Of a DNA stretch of 64,000 bases, positions 36,482 through 49,686 are shown in pieces. Source of the DNA: Apostichopus japonicus (taxonomy: Eukaryota > Echinodermata > Holothuroidea > Aspidochirotida > Stichopodidae); assembly GCF_037975245.1 (NCBI RefSeq), contig NC_092563.1, positions 234,001-298,000 on the forward strand, in the 5' to 3' direction. Position 1 is the stretch's first letter. The number at the start of each line of letters is the position of its first letter. The notes beneath the pieces are model-generated. The model worked only from the letters and a program-made list of their open reading frames with translations, had not been told where the DNA came from and ran no database searches. The translations under genes and the position numbers were made by a program.

Positions 36482-38306
36482 AACACGCCAGGAAATTGAT
36501 TGCTACTGCCACTTTGTCATTCCAATATCAGACAATTTTTTGATAATATTGAGACATTCCCAGTTTGCCAACAACAAAATCCGAGCAATGTCATCACACT
36601 GTTTCATGATCGTCAATGTTCTTGTATCAAAAGTACTCGGAAAGTACATTTTGTTGGTACTCGGATTCTCAAATGCTGTACTCGGACAATAGTACTTTAG
36701 TAAATTTTATATTAACTAGAAAACCAGATAGCCAAACAGTTTGGTACATGTATACTGTTGTTCACTGCGTTTTTTGAGGATAAGTATTCTGAACTAACCA
36801 TATAATAGTGATGAATTTCTGGCTATCTGCGCACAATATTTCACAATTTTGCCAAATGTATAGCGCTGCTTGTGACAAAATTAGATGGCTATACCACACC
36901 TTCAAATATCCCTTCAAAACTGGATAATGCTGTCAGCTCATGAAATGTATGGAAAGGTGATAACAATAAGACTATACAGCACCAACGGTGACAGAATCAC
37001 AGATATCGATTGAGTTTATCTGTAATATAAGCATACCACAGTGTCTTTAAAGGTAAAAAGTCTAATTTTTAATTTGTCAACAACTTTTGCCTGCTGCCAC
37101 AAGTTAAACAATAAGTTACTTTTCTTATGACGACTTCCATCGATACTGAAAATCCCAAAGAGCTTAACAACAAATACCGAAACACCATTACCCCTCCCAC
37201 AAAAAGAAAGGGAAAACAAAAGAAAGAACAATATTGAAATTCCCTCCATTATAATGCAATCACTTGATTGCAAGAGCAACTGAGGAAAATAAGTCGTACG
37301 TAAAAAAAAAACAGCATATCCGTAAAGGTAATACCGTGAAAGTTGATGACAACAGGGTAAATATTGTAAGCGGAGCATCATCAAAGATACTTAAAAGGTG
37401 ACTAAAGGCAAAGTATTAATTTTAATATGTTATAGATCAATGGCGTTAGTAAACAGTTCAAGCAGTCTAGGTTGTATTTATATATACCATCAGTGAAAGT
37501 GGCTGGACTACACTTATAGCTCCATCGTCTAACACAAAGACTATACATAGGTCAGTTCCTCAGATGCGACACAAAACTCATTGGGACAGTGTAAATCATT
37601 TATAACCTCAAATAGCATTTATCAATACAATCTGGTGGACAAACATGGACAAATGGTGTTGAATGTCAATCAACGGTGCTCTATTGTACATATGATGCTA
37701 AAAGCACTTGTTTTGGGGGAGTTATGAGAATTGATAAAACAATGGAATAACATTAACATTTAGACCTGCACCGAAGAGTCGACATAAAAGCCGGTAAAAG
37801 CAGTGCAATACGTATTTCATTACGCAATAAATTCCACTTCTCATGCGCAACATATGTAAATGCATGTATACGTCCATTATGACAATCTATATTGTGATTA
37901 AACTGGCAATTTAGGCAGTCCATAGGAACGTTTTACAACCAGATTTTGCTCAATTGTCACGAGGACATCATGCACTCAGCACTCTTATGTTGCCAGAAGT
38001 ATTCACCAGTTATCATCAAATTTGACACATTTATTTCTTCGCCATACCAGCATATTTGTAAAGCAATCAACTTCAGCCACCGGAGTATAAGAATATAAAA
38101 GAACTTCCAGAGGAAATTGGACATTTCATGAAGTGTAATCAGGGAGACGCCACATCAACGAGCCACTTGAGTTTAGAATAAATAGGGTTAACTTATGGAG
38201 AGAGGGTGACTGTAAATCTAAGACCTTATTGAGAAGTAAACACCAACGGTACAAAAGCAAACTTTACAATTAATTGCTACGATGACATACAAGATTCGTA
38301 TAGATT
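36482..38306. other. No gene seen
   Basis: AT-rich sequence with only short open frames and the 36625-36705 relic noted above. If the DED/VLIG transcript extends further 5', its first exons would be expected here or beyond. Confidence 0.35.
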
Positions 38307-38572
38307 TGGTTTTACAAGTCTTAGTTTTACAGGTCTTAACTTTACATGTCCTGGTTTTACAGGTCTTGAATTTACATGTTTTAGTTTTACAGGTCTTAGT
38401 ATTACAGTTCTTGGTTTTACAGGTCCACAGGTCTTAGTTCTACAGGTCCACAGGTCTTGGTTTTACAGGTCTTGGTTTTACAGGTCTTAGTTTTACAGGT
38501 CTTGGGTTTACAGGTCTTAGGTTTTGGTCTTGGTTTTACAGGTCTTAGTTTTGCAGGTCTTAGTCTTACATG
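38307..38572. repeat. 15-bp tandem array (ggtcttagttttaca)
   Basis: About 17 units of ggtcttagttttaca and variants, with two short interruptions where 'ggtccaca' is inserted. Confidence 0.9.
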
Positions 38573-41456
38573 AGCACGACTCCGATCATGGAGTTCCTGC
38601 TTTGAATGCCGATTTTTCGCTGCTCATTCCAGAAATTTGCTGGGTGATTGGTCGGAAAATGCTACATGGTAGTGTATACGGGCCTTAAGTAAGCGTGGTT
38701 TCATGCAGCTAGGGTATATTAAAGTCATCCATATTACCCCCATATATATGCTAGAGACACACATAATGGTCACTTATACTCATAATTCAACAATAATACC
38801 AACAATAATTCAACAATAATTCATTACTGATAATATCATGTCAGTGAGATTGTCATGACAAGCAGTCGCAGGTGGGATGGGGATTGTTCTCCAATTCTAT
38901 TGGGTGCAGTGGAAATAATAGACGTACATCCTACAGAGTATCCATCTGGCATGTAAAACAACACTGCAATTTACTGGTGCAAAGCAACGGTGTCTTCCAG
39001 TCCCATAGGGTATACTTAATTGTTGTAAGTACAACAGCATTAGTAGGACCACTTCAAGGGTACTTCCATGGTACAAGTACAAGACTTCACGCGGAAAATT
39101 AAATAAGAAGGCTCCCAGCTACCTTGAGAGGTTTTATTTTCCATTTTTATATATTTATTAATTTTTTGTTGCATTGTATTTTTATACCTTGGCCACCAAA
39201 ACAAATGGTTTATAATCAGGTTTCCTAAAATTGAGTGTTTTAATATCATCCTTTAAACATCGCACCACCGAAACACTTTATGAGGCCCTCAAAATTCTTC
39301 CCTCCCATTTAACGTGCAGTTGCCGTCTATGCCGCTTGATGTCAACATGGATGCGGAGGGGGTGGGGCTAACTTCGATAATCCCCGCATTTATTGGGGAA
39401 AATTCTCTCACCTTAAAGAAAATGAGCGTATCATGGCAGTATGTAACCAACCTATAGCTCGAGAAACAAACGGACTTGCATGGTGTTTAACTGAACTTGG
39501 CATTGCTATATACATCAGGTATTGACAAACTTCCAATGGCACCTTACCCCGCCCCAACTCACCCCACTCCAACCCTGCAGCCCACCCCTCCCCTTAAATA
39601 ACACACTTTATAAACCATCATATATACTACACCAAGCAACAACTCTCTTCGGATTTTCTTCATCATTGAAAGGAATTTTCTGGCTGCTGAAACTGCTCTC
39701 TATCTTTAGGTGAAACCACATCGACGCAGCATGTTGTACCACGAATATGTGCAATACAAATGTAATAAACATATTTCTACCAAGGAAAAGTTACATTCTG
39801 ATGAAATTCTAGGTACAGACTGAGAACTTTAACAGTTAAGCAAACGTTTCATATGTTTCTGCTTTCGAGAGGAAATCAACAAGAAGATTATAATAGCCTA
39901 GTTTAAGCTATTGAAAATCATTTGCTCATATAACATCACAGACATCCATACTGTGATTCGACTACAAGAAGTATCATTGAAGGTTAAGTTAGTCAAAATA
40001 GGTTACATTTAATCAACTGTATCTCGGGTTAGGGGCAAAATATGGGGATTTAAACAATTAAGCAGTGTGGAACATTTCTCTTTTCAATCCAAGATTCACA
40101 TATTTTTGTCACCATTATCTCTAAAGATTCGAAGGTAACCGTTGTTGAGTTTGCTTTTCCTTTTATTACCCTGCCAAGGCAGTGCGCCGCTTCAAAATTG
40201 CGAAATATTGGGAAATTCCGTCCCTTCTATTCAGGCTACCACTCCTGAACGGATGTAGCTTATTGAAACTATTAATAGCCCCGCTTGAGCAGCAAAGTCT
40301 TTCGTTACAATCTCGACGTTATTTTCTGGTACGGTAGTCGTTTTATGTCAAAAACCAGCAGTATATAGATTAATATAGCTCCCATGGAAAATACTATAAA
40401 ATACTATATATAAATATTGCCTTGATACGGAAACAGTAGACACAAATTTATCCTACATTAGAGCACTGTACGTATCTCCATTGATTCGACGTTGAGTCAG
40501 GGAAATTCCACCGTACGGTGGCCTGTAAAACCATTTTCAGAGTGACTTCATCATTGAGCGAGCGGTTTGCGACTTACTCTTTTAACGCACAGAAGTTTCT
40601 ACACGATTAAAAAGATTTCTTGCTGTTATGAATAACGAACATACACCCAATTGTGAGGATGGGCATCTGGAGCGTTATTATTATTTATTTTATTATTGTT
40701 TATTCTTTGGTTGTAATTATATGGCCTCACAGTGTCATTCATTGACTTAGCCTGTCCAGGGGATCACGTTTATGGAGAAGGTGTACGGGAAGATGATGTC
40801 CCCTTACGTTATAATAACACCTATTAAAGAATCGAAAAAATTGGCAGATGGTCGATGATTTCCAGGTTACAAGATGTTGAAAGATGCAGACAGAACACTA
40901 TGGTAAAAGAATAACATTTGGTGCGTGGCACTTATCTATTAGCGTCCACTCTTTGTTGATATTAAAGCCGTTTGTAGCAACTTAAAGAGTTGCATTGCCC
41001 TACTCTGAAAAGCTACTTTGAAAAGTCCCCCTGCCAAGCGTCCCTGTCTCACCAGAAGTTGAATTTTGTAAGCTTATTATGCAATCCGTTGGAAATACGC
41101 CTATGTGTTCCTAAAACTTATCCGTAGACAACGATATAGTTGCAATTCTATAGCTCTCACTAATCCCTCTAAATTCTGTGCCAAATATACATAAATTATA
41201 TAAGACATCGCAGTATAAGTTTTAACTTTGTTTACCCTTTTTTTGCCCATGGTCGCAATACTTCTGGTGTAATACTAAGACTCCGTTCACAATTTTCCTG
41301 TCACTCTACACGTGAGTATAGGCCTACGTACCGTATGTCTTGGTCAGGCACTTCCGAAATTAGTTGTGACGTTGTCAGTGGCGTTTAGCGCTATAGTATG
41401 ACAACAGGTTTCGATATCCGTCCTCGATGATGCGTACGAAACTTCCACCCAGTGTA
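38573..41456. other. No gene seen
   Basis: No supported exon, RNA gene or clear repeat family in this stretch. Confidence 0.35.
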
Positions 41457-41688
41457 TGGCAAGCCATGTGGAACAAACACCGCATAATTATATCTGCATA
41501 TTTATTTGAATATATACCGTATTAATTCGAATATATGCGCGTATACTATTAGCCGAGCGGGACAAACACCACATAATATATCCGCATATTTATTTGAATA
41601 TATACCGTATCAATTCGAATGTATGCGCGTATATATATATTTAGCCGTGGATATATTATGCGGTGTTGGTCCCATATATGGCTTGCCC
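41457..41688. mobile_element. AT-rich palindromic MITE, copy 3
   Basis: The same termini as the 35866 element: tggcaagccatgtgg, then acaaacaccgcataat, with the inverted counterpart near 41650-41688. An internal repetition of the gggacaaacaccacataat block at about 41559 suggests a copy nested in a copy. No clear TSD. Confidence 0.8.
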
Positions 41689-44203
41689 TGCACGTGCTGT
41701 GTAGTGTGGGAGTATCGACAGCATATTATTGTCCTTTCCCCGTGTTGTTTGTTAAGTTAAATTTATATCAGCGTCTCCTTGGACAAATTGTTCATCCAGG
41801 AAACAACATAATTTGAGCTTAGCAGCAGGCAAGATATAGGTATGTTGTTTCTGCTTCTATCGATATATGAAAATGATTACTTTCTCTCATCAAGAGTAAA
41901 AATATTATGAAGGTCATCTATTATGAGGTTGTGTTTTACATGTTTTGTTCAGTTTTAATAACCCCTTGACCACACCTTGCAATTTATTGGAAAATTACGG
42001 TCTTTCATGTCTGCCTGTACAACTTCCAGTGTTTTGCCTACCAGAATAATATAAAGATAGTGCAGCTTCCTCCTGAGCATCACAGAAATTAACTCATAGA
42101 AGCCATATCGCACCTGCTGACAATAATAAGATTCACGGTGCAGCGATTTGAGGGGCACTCGCGCCATCTTGGTACACCCAACATAATGATTTGCGCAAAG
42201 GATGCATAAGCTCAAAAAGGATGCATACATCCGCCACAACCATTTAATCTTCATCATCATTGGCTTGGAAGGTATACAAAAACTCCGTCGTGTTACATCT
42301 TAAGCTGTTTAATTAGCTATTTCAAATCAGTTAGGTCTATAAAGGCCTGACAAACAGCAAAAAAACAGACTGCCATATCGATCCCAACAAAGCTTGTTAT
42401 CACCATTACTGGAGCTGAATTTTACATTCCTGTTCTAGCAATTGGATATAGGCTATGCCGAGTTACTACTGTACTTACGGTTGTTATGGGACAACCCTGG
42501 TGATACTTAACATAGTATAGTACTAGTTAATTTGTAGCTAGGCAAGCCACGGCTATCGCCCGTCTGTGTCACTACTGCCAGCGAAAAGCCAAACGACAGA
42601 CTCAGTCCAGCGGCAATCTAATACTGAATACTGATTGATGAAACTTCGGTTACATTCTGCGAGTCATATTTGTTCAGTTAACAGCCCCACTTAATTTGCA
42701 CATTGAAAGTATTTTATCGTAGATAAGTACTGTTAAATGTTGTTACGTTCCAACAGTAGCATACATGTAAAAAAAAACATCTAAACAAAAAATTCCGTTT
42801 CCTTTCCACTTACATATACCCTTAGAAGTGATTCAAAATTATATTATTTTATTTTAGTTTTTATTGTAAGAATTTCGTACAAAAAAATAAGTGGGTACTT
42901 CATTGTCTAACGTTAAGATTCTCCATGAAATAGCAGTGTAGGTGGACGCTTTTGGGAGAAGTTGTTGGTCTTCAGATTGCTGAAAGTGGCAAGCCGGGAA
43001 GAAGCTTCTTTGTGCTCAAGTTCTGTGCTGAGCATTTACTTCCGGTTTCACATTTTCGGCGGCGTGTGTGATGCAGCGGGTTGCAGCGCTAGCTCCAGCT
43101 CAGTGCACTGAATTATTCATATCTTGCACGGGGTTGACGCTAGTGTATTTTGCTGTTTTTATTCCACCTGAGGGTAGTCTGTGGCTCCGCCTATTTTCTA
43201 TAAGACCCCGCCTTTTCCCCCGCTGGGGGTAGCTTGAAATATCGACCAAACCACATTGTCGATGTTCATTGGCTTAGATATGAAAGTAACGCCTTAGTAA
43301 TGCATATTCATATCACCCGACAATCGATGATATACTGTTTGACCCGCAAAGCTCGAATGCACAGCCGTCTGCTGAAAAACAACGTTCTTGAACGTGAGGA
43401 CTTAGTAACAAGTTATTTTACTTGTTTTCTATGAAAACTGGACTGGGACAACATTTTCTTGCTTTTATGTAATAACAAATTTTGATATCACTTATTTGCA
43501 TGTAAATGCTACAAGGCAAACTTCATCAATTCGGTTATTTGCCCTCAATGTAACGATCTTTACCTTAGCCCATGGAGGTCAAAACAGTTTTACCTCCAGG
43601 CTTAGCCTTAGGTAAGCTAGGCTGTCACCGTCACTGTGAGTGGGCAGGTTGAAGCTTGCCAACAGACCGCTGATGAACCGCTGAAAAAAAAAACACAGTC
43701 TACCTCGCTTAGTGTATTGAAGGTCATGTAGTTGCACAACCAATCGATATTTACAAGGAAGCAAAAAATGGTACCTCGAAAAACCATCGTGGCGTAAGTT
43801 CAACATTGCAGCTGCGGAGGTTGGTTGAATCATGGAGGTAAAAACACCTCCATGGTTGAATGGGTCAAAGGCTGGCCGCAAACTATGTGAAATATGCGGA
43901 AAATGTTGTTAGCAGCACAGACTTTACGTTTCTGAGACCGAAGGGACAGGAGGAAGTAGATAGAAATGGCGAAGTTTTCAGTCTGTTAATAATAAGGAAT
44001 TAATTTATGGCGCAAACTGTACCTCATTATTGAGACTCAATGACTCTGGTGACAAGTAAACCTTTATCAGGTTGTATTACTGTTATATATTCTTCCTTAA
44101 TGTGCTCGTAAGAGATTGGAAAATAAACATCCTAGGTTATTATTTGTTTATTTTCAAGCGTATATTTTGTTGTGCTATCAAATGGCCATCAATGAGGGCG
44201 TTG
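41689..44203. other. No gene seen
   Basis: No confident coding sequence. A GC-richer island lies at 43040-43230. A short palindrome catggaggt...acctccatg is at about 43832-43855, echoed near 43570. Confidence 0.35.
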
Positions 44204-44494
44204 TGGTCAAGTGGTTAAGGCAGCAGACTTGTGATCTAAGGATTACAGGTTCGAGCCCTGGTCAGATCATTGCGTTGTGTCCTTGGGCAAGGCACTTTAT
44301 CTCCATTGCTTCTCTTCACCCAGGTGTATAAATGGGGACTTGCGAGGTGACTTGTAAATATAGTTGCGTTCGCCGGTTTGTGGCTGCACCCTGTGGGAAG
44401 TCCCCCAGGGGACACGTGGCTGCGGTGTTCTGTGGTGCCCCAGGAGAGATTGTTTGAATTGTGCACACTTTGGTGTGTAGGTGTGACAAGTTAC
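44204..44494 (+). mobile_element. tRNA-derived SINE, 5' part
   Basis: The tRNA-like head has an A box (TGGTCAAGTGG) and a B box (GGTTCGAGCCC). The conserved body tgtccttgggcaaggcactt follows, then a region specific to this family. The element is interrupted at 44494 by the TIR element and resumes at 46291. Confidence 0.85.
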
Positions 44495-46290
44495 CAGCGA
44501 CGTATTCAGGATTTTCTAACCCGGGGGCGCGAATTACTATCTATCCACCATCGGTTGGCGCGCAGCGTACAAGAAAATTTCTTGTTTTGATACCACTCAG
44601 ATCACCGGAAATGGCACTTCTCGGGCTTGAAAATGACCAACCAGATGTACACTTTTTGCCTGAGAACCAAGTATTTCCCAATAGTTTTTTATTCCATCCA
44701 TAACCTTTTTGAAGATTTTCACCAGTCACAAATCATGTTCGAACTCATCGCATGTCCTGTGGATTATTGCTTTTGTAGGTGATTCTACGTCGCGGCCCAC
44801 ATTATCCGTGAGCCCCACTTTTCAAGGTTTTAAGCCCATTATTCGTTCAGAATCACTTCAAAACATACCCATAATGTGCACAAAATTTCTTCTATGGACA
44901 ACCAATATAGAAAAACCTCCTTGAACCCCTATACAGACCGGTCAAAATTGCACGAGTAGAGGGAAGTGTGATGAAGAATGTTGGTCAGAAATTTTCGAAA
45001 ATTCCGACACAGTTAATTTATTGGTGTAGAAATATTAAAACCTGCTATAACGGCTATTATACAACTTGGTTGAAGGAAATTAAAAATAGCATATATTTCC
45101 GAAACCGAACACTATACACATAGGCGTAGGAGGCGGGGGGGGGGTGCAGCCCCTAATTCGCCATTACTAATGTAAAAGAGAGTTTTGACATAATTGGACC
45201 TTTATGCTTTTCTCCATCTACATAAGACATTCGTTGTTTACATTAGCATCCCGCGGTATACTGCACAACCTTCACGGACCGTACGGTACACGATGGCATG
45301 CGATGTAATAACGGATGCTTGCTAATATAATATTGACGTTAACATGTTGAACGCGCGCGGAGCGCGCGAAAATTTTTGGTAATTTTTTCGGGCAAGTCGG
45401 ACAGTTTTGAGGCTTTTCATCCTGGAACGCCATTTTCATGCTCACTGATATGATGTGATATCTGCTGTTTGCTTTACAAATTCGAACAGGCGCGTAGCGA
45501 GGAATTTGCCAAGGGAGGGGCGAAGCCTGTAGGCAAATTATCTAAGCGTAGCACCACCATAAATTGGCGCAAAGCGTACAAGAAAATGCCTCCCAGATCG
45601 CTGGAAACGGCACTACCCAGGACCATTTGTTGGCGCGAAGCCTACAAGCAAATTTTGGCCGAAAATGCCTCCCAGATCGCTGGAAGTGACACTTCCCAGG
45701 CCTTGTAAGTTGCATCATAGCACATTCTATTTTGAAATTACTAGCGATATCATAAAATAAAATAATGCTGAATGGGGGTGGTCGCCCCCTTCCCGATATG
45801 CGTCATGTTCCCCGACGACACGGTCGAGTTCGACACCAGCCACAGTTGGTTTCATAGCACAATTCTACAATTGTTTAAGGCGTATACACACACACACGTT
45901 ATGGTAGACCAAATATAGTATATATATATAGATCATGATTAGAGAGGGAAAATGGAAACGTCAAAAATGGAGCTGTCGGTGTAAGGGGTAAGGTGAGGCA
46001 CACGCCCCTTCCGAAATCCTTGATCCGTCACTGGCTACCCTGTGTATATAATAGGGATCAGCGCTGTAATGATGTCACTGTTCCTCTTTCTCTTCCCGGT
46101 GTCTTGGCGTTTTTCTTTTACTCCCTCCTTTTCTCCTTTTTCTCTCTTTCTTCTTTTTCTTTTCCCTTCCTTCCTCTCCTCCTACTCTTTTTTCCCCTCT
46201 TTTTTCCTTTTTTCTTCTCTTTTTTTCTCTCCACTTTTTCTTACCCGGGGGGCGCGCGCCCCAACGCCCCCCCCCCTGGATACGCGCCTG
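44495..46290. mobile_element. TIR DNA element (hAT-like termini), 1796 bp, inserted in the SINE
   Basis: The left end is CAGCGACGTATTCAGG. The right end on the other strand is CAGGCGCGTATCCAGG, so 12 of 16 match, and both continue into GGGGGCGCG-like sequence. The pentanucleotide gttac is at 44490-44494 and again at 46291-46295; removing the insertion restores a continuous SINE. The interior holds three degenerate copies of a ~70-bp block (ggcgcgaagc.tacaagaaaa, then ctcccagatcgctggaaat) near 44556, 45573 and 45633, plus a second repeat and a pyrimidine-rich tract at 46110-46250. No transposase. Confidence 0.82.
45119..45415 (-). mobile_element. Nested TIR-element relic (family of 27129-27395)
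   Basis: Begins cataggcgtaggaggcggggg and ends near ttcgggcaagtcgg. On the minus strand it matches the 27.1-kb copy block by block, with extra sequence in the middle. It sits inside the 44495-46290 element. Confidence 0.75.
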
Positions 46291-46380
46291 GTTACCAATG
46301 ACCAGTGTTAAGTAAAGCGCATAGAACTTTCGGATTATGCGCTATATAAATAACGGGGTAATAATGATAATAATCATCAT
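46291..46380 (+). mobile_element. tRNA-derived SINE, 3' part
   Basis: The SINE resumes with gttaccaatgaccag, then the tail agcgcatagaac, atgcgctatataaata and a short (taa)-rich end. This tail type is common in SINEs of marine animals. Confidence 0.8.
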
Positions 46381-46589
46381 AAGTGTATGGAAGGTATATT
46401 ATTCTTTCATTCGACCGAAGATAGGTCAACTGTAATACACACCTATGCAAAGAGGCTGGGCTTCACCACCACCCTGCAAATGGCATCAAACTTCTGCTAT
46501 ATCCTAACTTAATCTAATATGATAAATGTCTGATATTTAATTGAATTAATGTCTCCACCACGAGAATATGGTACTTAACATAATCTACC

Positions 46590-46975
46590 AGAACTAAACA
46601 GATCTATTAGAGTCACAAGTTATCGCTGTTTGTTAAAAAAGTTTTAAAACTTGGTCAAAAAGAAAATCCACAATCAATCGCAATAGTGGGCTACCCTGAG
46701 GTGGATCTGAGTTTTAACCCCGAGAAACACCCTAATTGTCCATATATGTGGCTGAAATTAATTGATAACATTATCTCAAATAAATAAACAGGTCTATTAG
46801 AGTCATAAGTTATCGATATGTAATTCTTAACTTCGATCGAAAATTGAAAATATAAAAGTTCCACACTCAATCGCTTACTGAGCTGCTACCCTGAGGTGGA
46901 GCCGAGTTTCAACCTCAAAAATCATCCTATTTGTCCATAAACGTGGCTGAAATAAATACAAAGTGTTTTCAACAG
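46590..46975. repeat. 190-bp tandem duplication, two diverged copies
   Basis: ctattagagtca.aagttatcg is at 46603 and 46793 (190 bp apart). It is followed in both by gctaccctgaggtgga, a gagttt.aacc block and tgtccata.a.gtggctgaaat. A fainter third echo (ctacctgaggtgga) is near 47155. Confidence 0.75.
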
Positions 46976-48070
46976 ACTCTGGAATAAATACATCGGCCTA
47001 GTAGGCTACTATTTATAGAGTCTTTACCTTTTTGTAGAAAGAAACACCAATTAAGATTTTCATTATATCAAAGTCCATACGAAGCTTCCGTATCGCTTTT
47101 ATCCGCTAGGTGGAGCTTATTTTGGTGGGCGCAATTGTTTTACATGTCATTATCTACCTGAGGTGGAAAAGTTCAAAGCCTCAACCCCTTGATCGGCCCG
47201 ATGGATACTGATTACGCAATAAAATAATAACACTGACGAATTAACGTGACGGCCAAAGGTACACATAACGCACAGCTCGAAAGAATTTCCTTACGCATGC
47301 TATTCAGAATATGTAGTATAAATCTGAAAAGCCATTTGACGCAATCAGCCTATGTCACACAAAACATAAGCCAAGTATTATAGTAGGTGCCGTCGTTTCT
47401 CTCGTAGCTTATCTCTAAGTCCTGGCCTGGTGAAACGAGCATTGTGTAACTAACACTAGAGTCAAGCCTAACGTTAAGTTTAGTAGGCCTACACTACAGT
47501 AGCCTATACCTTGCTGTAACTTAGTTAAACTTAAAATACAAAGTTTCTGTAGTGGGTAGGCTAGTACCACATATTAGTACTACTAATAGTAGTCAGCGGC
47601 TTTAAATAGGGTACTTTTGGCTATTAAGAGTGCTACTAGTACTACCTAAGCTTGCCTCTGTTAGGCCAATTCTCATCGATATAAATCCATAGCTTATAGT
47701 ATACTGTATAGTAAAGGCTTTATAATTGACGCACCCCAGTAATTGACGCACCTTCAATTATTACTAGCAACAATACAGCAGGCCACCTAAACTTTTTGCA
47801 GCCAAGCAGAATTACATATTTCATGAGTTTGAATCCATTTCAGTTATTTGCTGACCAATTGTGGTATTTTTTAAGCTTTTAACACCCTCCCCCCAGTTTT
47901 GCACGTTTTTTTGGCATTTGGAAGTCTTACACCCTTAAAATAACCAACATTACCTCAATATGATACCACTAATCTCTGGGACCTGAGCTTAGAGGCTCAG
48001 AGCATAGCAAACAGCATCTAAAGTCAATGGAAATATACTAAGGCTTACACTACAGTTAGCTTATCGACGA
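46976..48070. other. No gene seen
   Basis: AT-rich, with no supported features apart from the weak third repeat echo near 47155. Confidence 0.35.
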
Positions 48071-48544
48071 ATGTGTCAATTTAGGGGTATGAAAGAACTT
48101 TACACGGCAGACATTTTGTGGTTAAATTCTGCTTATTTGTACGGTGCATAAGCACAGAACCTTAAATATTTTGAGATCATAACATTTCTGAGGAACTACA
48201 CATATGAAAAACAACATACAGTTGAGTGATTTGGATTTTTCCTTGATAGACATCGTTGATCAAATCCTTAAGTGCGTCAATTATGAGCCCACCATGCTAC
48301 TAGTGCTAGCATGGTGGGCAGTCATAAAGGACACACTTAAGAAGTTAAGGATTTGATCAACTATGTCTATCAAGGAAAAATCCAAATCACTCAACTGTGT
48401 GTGTTTCTCATATGTGTAATTCCTCAGAAATGTTATGATCTCAAAATATTTAAGGTTCTGTGCTTATGAACCGTACATTTGAGCAGAATTTGACCACAAA
48501 ATGCCTGACGTGTCAAGTTCTTTCATACCTCTAAATTGACACAT
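48071..48544. repeat. Long inverted repeat / foldback, ~230-bp arms
   Basis: The arms 48071-48300 and 48306-48544 are imperfect reverse complements. They meet at a near-perfect central hairpin gcccaccatgcta...tagcatggtgggc. Shared blocks include gtgatttggatttttccttg and tcaaatcctta. The arms differ by scattered substitutions and short indels. Confidence 0.9.
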
Positions 48545-48742
48545 TTGTGCTTTTAAACAAGTATGCATGATAGTTCTGCTGAGCTCCATCATTCCATGTC
48601 TTTTTTGTTTATAAAACACTGTACCAAGATATAGTACATAAAGTGCAATTTGATTGTTTAGATTAAATTTATGCATAGACGCAAATATTGCTTGATTTGC
48701 CTCTAGCTCATGGACCGGTCATACTAATTAGCGTCAACAGGC

Positions 48743-49426
48743 CCATTTCACGACAACTCAAGACAACAAGTTTAAAATACCATCAAATACAATGTTTGTA
48801 ATCAGAGTGTATCTGGAAACACGTTTAAAACTGACTGAAACCATTGTGCATACATATTTTTCACGGGAAAAAATTATTTTTCGTAAAAATAGTCAACACC
48901 CCCGTCCATAGAATTGGATGACCTGATGCTATTGCGCTTGTGCAATGACTTTGAACCGCACCATTATGATATGGGTGGGTTTGTGTTAGGGTTTTGGAAC
49001 TACCTTTGTGTACAATAAATAAAGAAAGAAATAGAGACAGAAAGAAAGAAGGAAAGAAAGAAAGAAGGACAAAAAAAATTGAGACAGAAGAAAGAGTTAA
49101 AGAACAAAACAAAGAAGCAAAGAAGTACATGTAAATAAAACTATAATATGAAGAGTTTCTTACTTTGACACGAGTGTGTGGGCACCATTATCGACTTAAA
49201 AATTACTTACCTGTAGTGTAATGGTTCTGTCCAATGTCATTGCACAAGCGCAATAGCATCACGTCGTCCAATTCTACTGAAGGAGAAAGTTGACTATTTT
49301 TACGAAAAAAAATATGTATGCACGATGGTTTCAGTCAGTTTTAAATGTGTTTCCAGTAACACTCTGATTACAAACATTGTATTTGATGGTATTTTAAACT
49401 TGTTGTCTTGAGTTGTTGTGAAATGG
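48743..49426. repeat. Second long inverted repeat, ~210-bp arms, GAAA-rich spacer
   Basis: The left arm starts ccatttcacgacaactcaag and the right arm ends with its near reverse complement. The arms run about 48743-48970 and 49215-49426. The spacer includes a (GAAA)n-type purine microsatellite at 49017-49125. It lies 200-900 bp upstream of the first recognised NFS1 exon. Confidence 0.88.
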
Positions 49427-49686
49427 AATACATACAGTGTAACTGTGCATGTACCTCCATGCATGACAAGGCATTTAAATGAACTACATTACTGCATGCT
49501 AATGGCTCATAGAACATTTTCAGATTAGTGAAATACTGGGCTGTCAGACTTGGTTTGGACTCCGTGGTTCTGCCTTAAGTTACCCTGTATTTGAAAGTTG
49601 TGACATACATAGTAACAGATCATGTCTTTTACTTCTGCAGAGATCAGATATTTCAAACATCTTTGTTGGTATTTCAAAACAAGAAG

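Noticed and set aside
41955-42260. 101-residue minus frame near 42 kb
   Set aside because: No recognisable domain, no splice borders or conserved pattern; kept out for lack of support.
46042-46311. Phe/Ser-rich frame resembling a membrane protein
   Set aside because: Encoded by a pyrimidine-rich tract inside the TIR element; composition artefact.
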